From NCBI GenBank assembly GCA_013152085.1, contig JAADHC010000048.1:21790-85789 (forward strand): a stretch of DNA of 64,000 bases, read 5' to 3'. The notes under the pieces were generated by a model. The model made no database searches, was not told the DNA's origin, and saw nothing but the letters and a program-made list of their open reading frames with translations. The position numbers were made by a program, and so were the translations under genes. The stretch comes from Chlorobiota bacterium. Lineage in GTDB: Bacteria; Bacteroidota; Bacteroidia; Bacteroidales; VadinHA17. Of the stretch, positions 36,435-45,329 are shown in pieces (positions within the stretch are counted from its first letter, which is position 1; each line of letters starts with the position of its first letter).

Positions 36435-37052
36435 ATGGCAAAAAAAGAAACTACAGGCAAAAAAACAGCTAAGGAAGAGTATCGGCAAATGCATGACAAC
36501 GGTAAAAGCTCCACAACTTCTACCGGTCAAAAAGATACAGGCAGTCGCAAAGCCCGGGAAGCAGCCTCAAAGGAGAAAAAACCGGAGAAAAAAAGCAGCA
36601 GCAGGAAAACGCATTCTTATAAGGAAGAATATGAGGCTATGCATGACAAATACCTGAGGCTTTCTGCCGAATTTGATAATTATCGCAAACGTACCCTCAA
36701 GGAAAAAGCCGACCTGACAAAATTTGCAGGAGAAGGATTGTTGACCTCCCTGCTGCCTGTAATAGATGATTTTGACCGGGCCATACAGCTCATGCCGGAG
36801 GATGATTCCTGTCGGGCCATGAAAGAAGGGACATTGCTTATATACAACAAGTTTAAGGAATACTTACGCCAGAATGGTGTGGAGGAAATTGAGGCTTTAC
36901 ATAAAGATTTTGACACCGATGTACATGAAGCGGTTACCAAAATCCCTGCTCCGGAAAAAAAACTCAAAGGAAAAGTGGTGGATGTGATTCAAAAAGGATA
37001 CTTCCTGAACGGGAAAGTGCTTCGTTATGCCAAAGTGGTTATTGGAGAATGA
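36435..37052 (+). CDS. grpE: nucleotide exchange factor GrpE
   Basis: The 205-residue GrpE releases ADP from DnaK. The first 55 residues are a low-complexity Lys/Glu/Ser/Thr-rich extension. The coiled coil starts around SYKEEYEAMHDKYLRLSAEFDNYRKRT, and the beta domain ends in KGKVVDVIQKGYFLNGKVLRYAKVVIGE, all family-typical. The extension contains AKEEYRQMHDNGKS (about residues 11-24), a near copy of YKEEYEAMHDKYLR at the coiled-coil start, pointing to an internal duplication. dnaJ follows after 38 bases; dnaK is not in the window. Confidence 0.95.
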   Translation: MAKKETTGKKTAKEEYRQMHDNGKSSTTSTGQKDTGSRKAREAASKEKKPEKKSSSRKTHSYKEEYEAMHDKYLRLSAEFDNYRKRTLKEKADLTKFAGEGLLTSLLPVIDDFDRAIQLMPEDDSCRAMKEGTLLIYNKFKEYLRQNGVEEIEALHKDFDTDVHEAVTKIPAPEKKLKGKVVDVIQKGYFLNGKVLRYAKVVIGE

Positions 37053-37090
37053 ACCTTATGATGCTTGTCCCGTTAATGTAACTGACAAAA

Positions 37091-38239
37091 ATGGCAAAAA
37101 GAGATTATTACGAAATATTAGGGGTTTCAAAGGATGCTTCGCAGGACGAAATTAAGAAAGCCTACCGGAAAATGGCTTTGAAGTATCATCCTGACAAAAA
37201 TCCCGGAAACAAACAGGCAGAAGAAAATTTTAAAGAAGCCGCCGAGGCTTACGAGGTTCTCAGCAATCCGGAGAAAAGGGCACGTTACGACCAGTTTGGT
37301 CATGCAGGTCTTGGAAATATGGGTAGTGGTTTCAGTGGTGCCGGGATGACAATAGAAGATATTTTTGAACATTTCGGAGATATTTTCGGCGGATTCGGAT
37401 TTGGAGGTTTTGGCTCACAAAGCCGCCGTTCCTCCCGTAGTCACAACAAAGGCAGCAATATTCGTATCAAGGTAAAACTCACCTTGTCCGAGATTACCCA
37501 CGGTGCTGAAAAGAAAGTGAAAGTTCAAAAATATGTAGCTTGTAAAACATGTAACGGTACCGGAGCAGCCGATGCCACCAGTTTCACTACCTGTCCTACT
37601 TGTGGGGGTGCAGGTCAGGTTACACGCATTTCGCAAACATTTCTTGGCCAGATGCAGTCAACTTCCATCTGTCCAACCTGCCATGGTGAAGGCCGTATTA
37701 TACAGAAAAAATGTCCCGAATGCCATGGCGAGGGTATTGTTCGCGGTGAAGAGGTTATCAAAATAAATATACCTGCCGGCGTTGAAAATGGGATGCAACT
37801 TTCTTTAAGTGGTAAAGGAAATGCCGCCAGACGGGGCGGAATTAACGGCGACCTGATCGTGGTGATCGAGGAAGAACCTCATCCCGACCTGATGCGTGAG
37901 GGTAAAAACCTGATCTATGCACTGTATCTTACCATTGCCGAAGCTGCCCTGGGGGCACAGGTTGAAATCCCTACAGTTGATTCCCGCGCAAAAATAAAGA
38001 TAGATCCCGGCACTCAACCTGGAAAAATACTGAGACTCAGAGGCAAAGGCTTGCCCGACATTCATGGCTACGGACGCGGAGACCTGCTCGTTTATGTGAA
38101 TGTCTGGATCCCGAAAATCCTGACACGCGAAGAGAAACGTACGCTGGAGAAATTGAACGAATCTCCCGGTTTTCAGCCTGCACCTGAAAAATCAGATAAA
38201 AAATTCTTTGAACGGTTGCGTCATTTCTTCGAACAATAA
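37091..38239 (+). CDS. dnaJ: chaperone DnaJ
   Basis: The 382-residue type I DnaJ stimulates DnaK ATPase. The J domain ([27 protein letters not shown]) has HPDKNP. It is followed by a Gly/Phe-rich linker ([13 protein letters not shown]) and a zinc domain with four CxxCxGxG-like repeats: [24 protein letters not shown] and CPECHGEG. The C-terminal substrate-binding domains complete it. It forms an operon with grpE. A weak hairpin TTAATG/CATTAA (38252-38269) followed by TTTT lies after the stop. Confidence 0.97.
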   Translation: MAKRDYYEILGVSKDASQDEIKKAYRKMALKYHPDKNPGNKQAEENFKEAAEAYEVLSNPEKRARYDQFGHAGLGNMGSGFSGAGMTIEDIFEHFGDIFGGFGFGGFGSQSRRSSRSHNKGSNIRIKVKLTLSEITHGAEKKVKVQKYVACKTCNGTGAADATSFTTCPTCGGAGQVTRISQTFLGQMQSTSICPTCHGEGRIIQKKCPECHGEGIVRGEEVIKINIPAGVENGMQLSLSGKGNAARRGGINGDLIVVIEEEPHPDLMREGKNLIYALYLTIAEAALGAQVEIPTVDSRAKIKIDPGTQPGKILRLRGKGLPDIHGYGRGDLLVYVNVWIPKILTREEKRTLEKLNESPGFQPAPEKSDKKFFERLRHFFEQ

Positions 38240-38352
38240 GCTTCCCGACATTTAATGGCTACGCATTAATTTTACAGATTTATAAAAATCCGGAGTTCAT
38301 TTGCTCCCGATTAATAATAGTGTGCTGCTCCTGATATACCTGCTGTCCGGAT

Positions 38353-38652
38353 TCATTCGTTATCTGAGATAATAATCTTTTGGCGCCGGAACAGATAAAC
38401 AATTACAGTCAGGAAAGGCAGAATAAACATGGACATAACCCAGAAAATCTTATTGTGAATATTCCGTTTCAATAACTCACTTAATATTATGATCCAGGGA
38501 GCAATAAAAAGGGCATTCCCTGCTATCATTACATATAAAAACAGATCCCGGGTTGAAGTTCCTACCCATATACCAGTAACCAAAAGGATGATACCGGCAA
38601 CAGCAAATACCCAGAGTATCGCCAGGTTGATTGTGATCACTTTTTTCTGCAT
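38353..38652 (-). CDS. small three-TM membrane protein
   Basis: The ATG at 38652 (MQKKVITINLAILWVFAV) gives 99 residues; the longer track start adds a basic stretch with no clear function. Three hydrophobic segments are visible (about 7-30, 36-62 and 68-90). The last, FWVMSMFILPFLTVIVYLFRR, resembles the PLDc_N/DUF-type small membrane domain found in many Bacteroidota. It is flanked by dnaJ and an ABC transporter on the other strand and stands alone. No function can be assigned. Confidence 0.6.
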   Translation of the reverse strand: MQKKVITINLAILWVFAVAGIILLVTGIWVGTSTRDLFLYVMIAGNALFIAPWIIILSELLKRNIHNKIFWVMSMFILPFLTVIVYLFRRQKIIISDNE

Positions 38653-38928
38653 AAAAGATGATTTACCAAAGATTTTTCTGTAAACAAAAATAATCATAAA
38701 AGCTAAAAATTACCAGGACTGCTGACTGGACAAAAGCTGCCATATTGATATTTATATATATAAATACATAATTCATACATAAATCTATAATGTTTCCAAG
38801 CAATATCCACACTTTATATTTAACTCCTCCGGCTGATTCATCCGGAAGAAACAACATCCGATTGCAAAAATCAATTTAAAGCTACCCGCTTTTTTTTATC
38901 TTTACCGGCGATAAAAAATATCACCCTA

Positions 38929-39873
38929 ATGACTTTTTTTAAAGCAACGGATATCGTCAAGGAGTATGCGGGGCACAGGGCGCTGGATAAGGTTACTGTC
39001 GAAGTTCCCGAAAACAGCATTTATGGTTTACTCGGCCCCAACGGGGCGGGAAAAACGACGCTTATACGCATCATTAATCAAATCACCGCACCCGACTCAG
39101 GTAAGGTTATTTTTCATAACAGGGAAATGAAACCCGATGACATTTTCGACATCGGTTATCTCCCTGAGGAACGTGGATTGTACAAGAAAATGAAAGTTGG
39201 CGAACAAGCACTTTATCTTGCTCAGCTAAAAGGACTCTCGCGTCAGGAAGCTGCAAAAAGGCTGAAGGAATGGTTTGAGAAATTTGAGATGGGGGCATGG
39301 TGGAACAAGAAAGTTGAGGAACTTTCCAAGGGAATGCAACAGAAAGTTCAGTTTATTGTCACGATTATCCATAAACCCGGTTTGTTAATCTTTGATGAAC
39401 CTTTTACAGGATTCGACCCGATCAACACCCGTCAATTAAAAGAGGAAATCCTGCAATTGAAAAAAGAAGGGGCTACCATCATTTTCTCTACACATGATAT
39501 GCCTTCGGTAGAGGAACTTTGCGACCACATTACCCTCATTAACCGCTCCCGGACCATCCTGCAGGGAGCTACCGAAGAGATCCGCCACGAATACGGTGGC
39601 CATGAATATGAAATCCGTTTTACCGGCAAGGTAAACCTGCTTACCGCCACACTGAACACTGATTACAAGATCCTCGACCATCACCGGGAAAACGGGCACA
39701 GTTTGATTCGCCTGAGTTTGCGTGAAGATGCCTCTCCTAACGATATGCTGGCTTCGTTCCTGAAATCAGGACGTATTGTTTCTTTCCGTGAACTGGTCCC
39801 CAGTATGAATGATGTCTTTATTCAGGCCGTAGAAAAAGAAAATGAACAAGATACCACTCATAAAACACCTTAA
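38929..39873 (+). CDS. ABC transporter ATP-binding protein (NatA-like)
   Basis: A 314-residue ATPase of the ABC-2 exporter class. Walker A is GLLGPNGAGKTT, the signature is ELSKGMQQKVQF, Walker B is LLIFDEPFTGFDP and the switch His is in IIFSTHDMPSVEE. About 90 extra residues after the ATPase core form the DUF4162-like C-terminal domain common in NatA-type exporters. It pairs with the permease 28 bases downstream. The substrate is unknown; NatAB relatives are described as sodium or drug efflux systems. A near-consensus TATCTTTA precedes the gene. Confidence 0.92.
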   Translation: MTFFKATDIVKEYAGHRALDKVTVEVPENSIYGLLGPNGAGKTTLIRIINQITAPDSGKVIFHNREMKPDDIFDIGYLPEERGLYKKMKVGEQALYLAQLKGLSRQEAAKRLKEWFEKFEMGAWWNKKVEELSKGMQQKVQFIVTIIHKPGLLIFDEPFTGFDPINTRQLKEEILQLKKEGATIIFSTHDMPSVEELCDHITLINRSRTILQGATEEIRHEYGGHEYEIRFTGKVNLLTATLNTDYKILDHHRENGHSLIRLSLREDASPNDMLASFLKSGRIVSFRELVPSMNDVFIQAVEKENEQDTTHKTP

Positions 39874-39901
39874 CGAGAACCCTTTCTGAAAACGGGAAAT
39901 T

Positions 39902-41242
39902 ATGAACAAAATCAAACTGATCATACAGCGTGAATATCTTACCCGGGTTAAGAAAAAATCGTTCCTGATCATGACACTCCTGGCACCGGTTCTGATGGCC
40001 GGGATGATCCTGGTCCCGGCTCTTATCATGACTTCTCAGGGGAAAGAAGTAAAAAGAATTGCCGTGATCGAAAACGGATCTCATCTTTTTGAAGGAAAAT
40101 TTCATTCAACCGAATATCTTAAATTTGATTATCTGAAGGATGTCCGGCTGGAAGATCTGAAACAAAACTTCGGGGATTTAGGTTATTATGCCATTCTCTA
40201 TATCTCTCCCAAAGTAGGTTATATGCCCGATGCTGTCAGGCTGATATCCCACAAGCAACCATCTCTTGAAGTTACCGAATACATCTCCACCTCAATCGAA
40301 AAGGTTATTGAACGTGAGAAATTACTGACATTTAATATTACTAACCTGGACAAGATTTTAAAGACCGTAGAAACGAAAATCCGCCTCCAGACCGTACTGA
40401 TCAACGATGCCGGAGAGGAAAAGGAAACAAGTACGGGCGTCGCCATGGCTATTGCCTATATCAGCGGGTTGTTGGTTTATATGCTCACGTTTATTTTTGG
40501 TGCTCAGGTAATGCGCGGGGTCATTGAAGAAAAGACCAACCGGATCGTCGAGGTGCTGATTTCATCAGTAAAACCATTTCAACTGATGATGGGCAAAATC
40601 ATTGGCATAGCCATGGTGGGGCTCACTCAGTTTTTTCTGTGGATTATTTTAACCCTGGTCATTATTGCCTCTGTTCAGGGCATAGTGTTTCACAATAACC
40701 AAAATTTACAGGAAAAGGTTCAACATTCGACCGAACTCCTTTCTGCACCAACAGGAGAGGCTGCCAGTGTTCAATTTAACGAAGCGGAAAAGATATTTCA
40801 GGCCCTGGGGGCTGTAAACTGGGGGCTGGTTCTCGGAGCATTCGTCATTTATTTTCTGGGAGGATATCTTCTCTATGCCTCGTTGTTTGCTGCCGTGGGT
40901 TCTGCGGTTGACAATGAAACCGACACGCAACAATTTATGATACCTATAACCATTCCATTACTGCTGGCACTATTTATTGCAATGGGCGCTTTTCAGAATC
41001 CTGACAGTCAGCTTGCTTTCTGGTGCTCATTCATTCCTTTCACCTCTCCGATCGTTATGATGGCCCGCATTCCTTTCGGCATTCATGCATGGGAACTTAT
41101 CGTATCGGTAAGCTTGCTTATCTTGACATTTATCGGAACCACCTGGGTGGCAGCAAAAATCTACCGTACCGGTATACTTATGTATGGGAAAAAACCCACT
41201 TATAAGGAAATGTGGAAGTGGCTCCGTTTCAAACACTACTGA
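39902..41242 (+). CDS. ABC-2 type permease (NatB-like)
   Basis: A 446-residue membrane partner of the ATPase. It starts MNKIKLIIQREYLTRVKKKSF, typical of NatB. A first membrane helix (LIMTLLAPVLMAGMILVPALI) is followed by an extracytoplasmic domain of about 130 residues. Five or more further helices follow, including YISGLLVYMLTFIFGAQVMRGVIEEKTNRIVEVLISSVKP, which carries the ABC-2 signature. It exports an unknown substrate across the inner membrane. The next gene begins 6 bases after the stop. Confidence 0.9.
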   Translation: MNKIKLIIQREYLTRVKKKSFLIMTLLAPVLMAGMILVPALIMTSQGKEVKRIAVIENGSHLFEGKFHSTEYLKFDYLKDVRLEDLKQNFGDLGYYAILYISPKVGYMPDAVRLISHKQPSLEVTEYISTSIEKVIEREKLLTFNITNLDKILKTVETKIRLQTVLINDAGEEKETSTGVAMAIAYISGLLVYMLTFIFGAQVMRGVIEEKTNRIVEVLISSVKPFQLMMGKIIGIAMVGLTQFFLWIILTLVIIASVQGIVFHNNQNLQEKVQHSTELLSAPTGEAASVQFNEAEKIFQALGAVNWGLVLGAFVIYFLGGYLLYASLFAAVGSAVDNETDTQQFMIPITIPLLLALFIAMGAFQNPDSQLAFWCSFIPFTSPIVMMARIPFGIHAWELIVSVSLLILTFIGTTWVAAKIYRTGILMYGKKPTYKEMWKWLRFKHY

Positions 41243-41248
41243 TTCCTG

Positions 41249-42172
41249 ATGACCATCGCTATCATTGACCTGGGTACCAATACCTTTAATCTGCTTGTAG
41301 CCCGCACACACCGTCAGGATTTCACGAGCCTGTATAACGAAAAACAACCGGTCAAGTTGGGGTCGGGCGGAATCCACCGGGGGATGATTACTCCCGATGC
41401 ATTTAACCGGGCCGTGAAGGCCATGACACATTACCGTAAGATTCTGGAAAAGTGGAAACCTGATGAAATCCGGGCATATGGAACATCCGCGCTGCGTTCG
41501 GCCCGGAACGGTTCTGACCTGATTAAAAATATCTTCGAGAAAACCGGTATCCGGGTTAAGGTTATCAGCGGGAAAGAGGAGGCCGGTTTTGTTTTCAGGG
41601 GAATCTCCGCTGCCATATCTCTTGATGAACCTTACCTGGTGATGGATATCGGCGGGGGAAGTGTCGAATTTATTCTTGCCAACAAAAAAGAAAAATGGTG
41701 GGAGCAGAGTTTTCCTTTGGGTATTGCCCGTCTTCTTGCCCGGTTTCACCCTTCGGATCCGGTTTCAGACCTTGATATTAAGAATATTGAGGAGTACCTT
41801 GGAGAACAACTTGAACCGCTGATCGTCAGGATAAGAGAAACTTCTCCGCAATGGCTGGTCGGAGCCTCAGGAACTTTTGATACACTTTATTCCATAGCTG
41901 TTTCCGCAGGAACTATTAATGAAGAACCCGGCAAAACAGTTCATGCCATCCCTGCTACGGTATTCCGGCAACTTTATGACAAACTGATTGCCTCCTCCTA
42001 CGCCGTACGTCGTTCTATGCCCGGATTGGTCTGGTACCGCGCCGATATGATCGTGGTTGCGGCCATTTTTGTTAATTTTGTCCTCTCCGGGCTGGACGCC
42101 GACAAAATCATTCAGACCTCATATGCCCTGAAAGAAGGCGCTGTCCTGCACCGGATGGAACAAATGCAATGA
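41249..42172 (+). CDS. Ppx/GppA-type phosphatase
   Basis: A 307-residue member of the ASKHA-fold exopolyphosphatase/pppGpp phosphohydrolase family. It has MTIAIIDLGTNTFNLLVA at the start, GTSALRSARNG, SGKEEAGFVFRG (the Glu used in catalysis) and MDIGGGSVEFIL. The single two-lobed domain of about 300 residues lacks the C-terminal HD domain of E. coli Ppx/GppA. It may degrade polyphosphate or pppGpp; sequence alone cannot separate these. It follows the ABC permease after 6 bases and precedes the response regulator after 19. Confidence 0.9.
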   Translation: MTIAIIDLGTNTFNLLVARTHRQDFTSLYNEKQPVKLGSGGIHRGMITPDAFNRAVKAMTHYRKILEKWKPDEIRAYGTSALRSARNGSDLIKNIFEKTGIRVKVISGKEEAGFVFRGISAAISLDEPYLVMDIGGGSVEFILANKKEKWWEQSFPLGIARLLARFHPSDPVSDLDIKNIEEYLGEQLEPLIVRIRETSPQWLVGASGTFDTLYSIAVSAGTINEEPGKTVHAIPATVFRQLYDKLIASSYAVRRSMPGLVWYRADMIVVAAIFVNFVLSGLDADKIIQTSYALKEGAVLHRMEQMQ

Positions 42173-42191
42173 AAAAACAGGAAACAATATT

Positions 42192-43358
42192 ATGGCTACG
42201 ATCCTTGTAATTGATGACGAAAAAAGCATACGCAATACACTGAAAGAAGTACTTGAATACGAAAAGTTCCAGGTTGACCTTGCCTGCGATGGCAAACAGG
42301 CACTGGAACTTTGTAAGGAGAACACTTACGATGCCGTATTGTGTGATATTAAGATGCCTGAAATGGATGGTATGGAAGTTCTGGAAAAATTGTGCGAAAC
42401 AACTCCTGATACTCCGGTTATTATGATATCGGGCCATGGAACCATTGATACTGCCGTTGAAGCCATTAAAAAAGGAGCCTTTGATTATATTGAAAAACCT
42501 CCCGATATGAACCGGCTGCTGGTAACCATCCGGAATGCACTGGACAAATCGAACCTGATTACCGAAACGAAAGTACTCCGCAGGAAGGTTAAAAAGATGT
42601 ACGAAATGGTAGGTGAATCACCGGTCCTCAACAAGGTGCGGGAGATGATAGACAGGGTAGCCCCGACCGATGCACGGGTTTTGATCACCGGGGCAAACGG
42701 TACCGGAAAAGAACTTGTTGCCCGGCAACTGTACGAAAAAAGCCAGCGTGCCCACATGCCTTTTGTTGAAGTGAACTGTGCTGCCATCCCCTCCGAACTG
42801 ATCGAAAGCGAACTGTTCGGGCATGAAAAAGGTTCGTTCACCTCGGCTTACAAGCAGCGAAAGGGGAAATTTGAACAGGCCCAGGGTGGTACCCTGTTTT
42901 TGGATGAAATCGGTGATATGAGTCTGTCCGCCCAGTCCAAGGTTTTACGTGCGCTTCAGGAAAACAAAATCTCTCGAGTGGGCAGTGACAAGGATATCGC
43001 CGTTGACGTACGTATCATTGCTGCTACCAATAAGGACCTGTCCGAAGAGATTAAAAAGAATACTTTCAGGGAAGATCTGTACCACCGCATCAGTGTCATT
43101 ATTATTCATGTTCCGTCACTGAACGAACGGATCGAAGATATTCCGCTACTGGGAAAGCACTTCTCCGAACAGATTTGCGGGGAATATGGAATGCCGGTAA
43201 AGAAATTTACCGATGGTGCCATCAAAGAGTTGCAAAAACTTAACTGGACGGGAAACATACGTGAATTCCGAAATGTGGTTGAGCGGCTCATCATCCTCTG
43301 CGGAAAAGAGATCAACGCTGATGATGTTAAGGCCTATGCCCACCCGATGTTCACGTAA
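42192..43358 (+). CDS. NtrC-family response regulator without DNA-binding domain
   Basis: A 388-residue regulator with a receiver domain (VIDDEKSIRNTL, phospho-acceptor Asp52 in CDIKMPEMDG) and a sigma-54 type AAA+ domain. The latter has Walker A GANGTGKELVA, Walker B GGTLFLDEIGDM, AATNKDL and the Arg finger FREDLYHRI. Two departures stand out. The sigma-54 contact loop GAFTGA is GSFTSA (214-219). The protein ends at KAYAHPMFT, soon after the AAA+ lid, with no Fis-type helix-turn-helix. It may act from solution or may not activate sigma-54 in the usual way. No histidine kinase is adjacent. It lies 20 bases after the Ppx/GppA gene. Confidence 0.9.
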   Translation: MATILVIDDEKSIRNTLKEVLEYEKFQVDLACDGKQALELCKENTYDAVLCDIKMPEMDGMEVLEKLCETTPDTPVIMISGHGTIDTAVEAIKKGAFDYIEKPPDMNRLLVTIRNALDKSNLITETKVLRRKVKKMYEMVGESPVLNKVREMIDRVAPTDARVLITGANGTGKELVARQLYEKSQRAHMPFVEVNCAAIPSELIESELFGHEKGSFTSAYKQRKGKFEQAQGGTLFLDEIGDMSLSAQSKVLRALQENKISRVGSDKDIAVDVRIIAATNKDLSEEIKKNTFREDLYHRISVIIIHVPSLNERIEDIPLLGKHFSEQICGEYGMPVKKFTDGAIKELQKLNWTGNIREFRNVVERLIILCGKEINADDVKAYAHPMFT

Positions 43359-43475
43359 TATAATCCGGTTTCCGCATCATTTTGCAGTTCGTTGAGTCCC
43401 CTGTTCCAAAGTATTTTCTTTTTCCCGGCATCCCGGAAAAACAAAATGGTTAATTTTACCGGTAATTTAATCATC

Positions 43476-44690
43476 ATGGAAAAAGCAATAACCCTCCCTG
43501 TAACAGATGACATAACCTGGATCGGTATTCCCGACCCTAACCTCGTTACGTTTGATGTTGTCATGGAAACCAAGTACGGTACTACGTATAATTCCTATTT
43601 TGTTAATGCAGACAAGAAAACCATTATTGAAACGGCAAAGGAAAACTTCAGGGAAATATACCTGGAAAAGGTGAGGCAGGTTACCAACCCCGGTGAAATC
43701 AAATATATCATTCTCAATCACACGGAACCGGATCATTCGGGAAGCCTGAAATATCTTCTGGAAATCGCTCCACAGGCTACTGTTGTCGGGACAGGAAATG
43801 CACTTCGCTATCTGGAAGATATTATCGGAATGCCTTTCCGGTCAATGAAGGTCAAAGACGGTGACACGCTCGACCTGGGAAATAAGACCCTCAGGTTTAT
43901 CGGAGCCCCCAATCTTCACTGGCCGGATACGATGTATACCTGGATTGAAGAAGACCGGGTATTGTTTACCTGCGATTCCTTTGGCGCCCATTATTGTGAT
44001 GAAAGGATGTTCGATGACCTGGTAGACAATTTTGATGAAGCTTTTACCTATTATTTTGATGTCATTCTGAAGCCCTACAGCAAGTTTATGCTCAAAGCCA
44101 TCGGGAAGATCGATCAACTGGATATCAGGATCATTGCTCCGGGCCACGGACCCATTTTGCGTCAGAACTGGAAAAAATATGTTGAACTTTCACGGGATTA
44201 TGCCCGGAAATACCTCGAGGTACAGGAACATTCCAGACCTGTAATCCTGATTGCCTATGTTTCAGCGTATGGTTATACGGCAGAGATGGGAAAATCCATC
44301 GCTGACGGGATTAAGGATGCCGGTCAGGCAGAGGTGCGGTTTCTTGATCTCGAGCATGTGTCCATAAGAGAAATGGAAGAGAACCTGATAAAGGCAGATG
44401 GAATTATCGTTGGCTCGCCGACGATCAACCAAAATACACTTTTACCACTTTATAAGCTGATGAGTGTTATCAATCCGTTGCGGGATAAAGGGAAACCGGC
44501 AGCCGTTTTCGGCTCGTACGGATGGAGTGGTGAAGGACCTGAAATTATTGCAGGGATGTTGAGGAGCCTGAAATTAAAGCTTGCGGACGAGGTGCAGAAA
44601 ATCAGGTTTTCACCCCACGATGCAACCCATGAAAAAACAAAGCTTTTGAAAGATTTCGGTAAAACCTTTTTTAGGCACCTGGGAAAATAA
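43476..44690 (+). CDS. FprA-family A-type flavodiiron protein
   Basis: A 404-residue flavodiiron protein that reduces O2 to water or NO to N2O in anaerobes. The ATG at 43476 (MEKAITLPVTDDITWIGIPD) is preferred over the longer track ORF, whose extra 28 residues do not fit the family. The metallo-beta-lactamase-like diiron domain has HTEPDHSGSLKYL, CDSFGAHY and APGHGPILR. The flavodoxin domain (about 255-400) has SAYGYTAEMGKSIADGI and VGSPTINQNTLLP. Together with cytochrome bd 3 kb away it indicates oxygen or NO detoxification in a low-oxygen organism. An imperfect hairpin (43419-43441) lies in the leader. Confidence 0.93.
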   Translation: MEKAITLPVTDDITWIGIPDPNLVTFDVVMETKYGTTYNSYFVNADKKTIIETAKENFREIYLEKVRQVTNPGEIKYIILNHTEPDHSGSLKYLLEIAPQATVVGTGNALRYLEDIIGMPFRSMKVKDGDTLDLGNKTLRFIGAPNLHWPDTMYTWIEEDRVLFTCDSFGAHYCDERMFDDLVDNFDEAFTYYFDVILKPYSKFMLKAIGKIDQLDIRIIAPGHGPILRQNWKKYVELSRDYARKYLEVQEHSRPVILIAYVSAYGYTAEMGKSIADGIKDAGQAEVRFLDLEHVSIREMEENLIKADGIIVGSPTINQNTLLPLYKLMSVINPLRDKGKPAAVFGSYGWSGEGPEIIAGMLRSLKLKLADEVQKIRFSPHDATHEKTKLLKDFGKTFFRHLGK

Positions 44691-44715
44691 AAAAGCCGCC
44701 CTGCCGGGACGGCTT
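44687..44715 (-). terminator. intrinsic terminator of the Hsp20 gene
   Basis: AAGCCGCCC/GGGACGGCTT with a 4-base loop (one mismatch). On the minus strand it is followed by TTTTTTATT. It starts about 20 bases after the Hsp20 stop and abuts the FprA stop. Confidence 0.75.
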
Positions 44716-44735
44716 CCTGATCGCGGATACCTGTA

Positions 44736-45170
44736 TCAAACAATCCTGATCTGACGTTTCCTGGTTTTCTTGATTTCCTGTTCTTTTTTCGGCAGATGAA
44801 TGGTCAGAATACCATTTTTATGTTCTGCCGAAATTTTTTCAGCATCTACTTCCTCAGGTACAACAAAAGAACGGCTGAATGAGGTATAATTAAACTCCCT
44901 GCGCATATACTTTCCGTCCTTTTCCTCACTCTTCATCTCCTTTTCAGAAGATATCGTCAGGATATCATCTTCAAGGTTGATGTCCACATCCTTTTTGTCA
45001 ATACCAGGAGCAACAAGTTCTACCTTGAATTCCTTTTCGTCTTCCAGAATGTTGACTGCAGGTACGCTGAAATGAGAAGTTGAGTCAAAAAAAGCAGGCC
45101 ACAAATCACGATTGAAAAATTCATCAACGAATGATGGCCAGGTTTCGGTTTTTCTTAATTTCGGTAACAT
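44736..45170 (-). CDS. Hsp20/alpha-crystallin small heat-shock protein
   Basis: A 144-residue ATP-independent holdase. The alpha-crystallin domain runs from about residue 37 to 132 (VNILEDEKEFKVELVAPGIDKKDVDINLED), with the GILTIHLPK motif near its end. The N-terminal arm is Trp/Phe-rich (WPSFVDEFFNRDLWPAFF), and a short basic tail includes the oligomerisation region KRQIRIV. An exceptionally good ribosome binding site, AGGAGGA, lies 7 bases before the ATG, which is unusual for this phylum. The upstream region has a long imperfect palindrome and no TAnnTTTG element, suggesting stress-specific control. Confidence 0.95.
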   Translation of the reverse strand: MLPKLRKTETWPSFVDEFFNRDLWPAFFDSTSHFSVPAVNILEDEKEFKVELVAPGIDKKDVDINLEDDILTISSEKEMKSEEKDGKYMRREFNYTSFSRSFVVPEEVDAEKISAEHKNGILTIHLPKKEQEIKKTRKRQIRIV

Positions 45171-45245
45171 AGCTTAATCCTCCTTTCTTAAGTTTTTCTT
45201 GTTTTCTCCCTTCACCTTTCAATATGCATACCAAAAAGAAAATAG

Positions 45246-45289
45246 TGTCATTGTGGCATGTTTTTATTAAAACATATGCCATGTTGTCA
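45246..45289. promoter_or_regulatory. palindromic operator-like element upstream of hsp20
   Basis: Two inverted copies of a motif, TGTCATTGTGGCATGTTTT and (reverse strand) TGACAACATGGCATATGTTTT, face each other across a 4-base centre. The core TGGCAT...GTTTT is perfect apart from a 2-base insertion. It lies about 75-120 bases before the Hsp20 ATG. A dimeric regulator site for heat or redox stress control is an inference from symmetry and position. Confidence 0.5.
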
Positions 45290-45329
45290 TTCTCACCAAA
45301 AAAGAGGACTGAAAAATGTCAGACAGGGA

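Noticed and set aside
36394-36657. 87-residue ORF at the grpE start
   Set aside because: It is a +1 frame reading of the Lys-rich GrpE extension.
41027-41749. 240-residue minus ORF across the permease/Ppx junction
   Set aside because: It crosses two well-supported genes on the other strand and has no recognisable domain.
44450-44743. 97-residue minus ORF between FprA and Hsp20
   Set aside because: Antisense to FprA and running through the Hsp20 terminator; no support.
45230-45300. Sigma-54 promoter (GG-N10-GC) upstream of hsp20
   Set aside because: TGGCAT occurs on both strands but the matching GC at the -12 position is missing in both cases.
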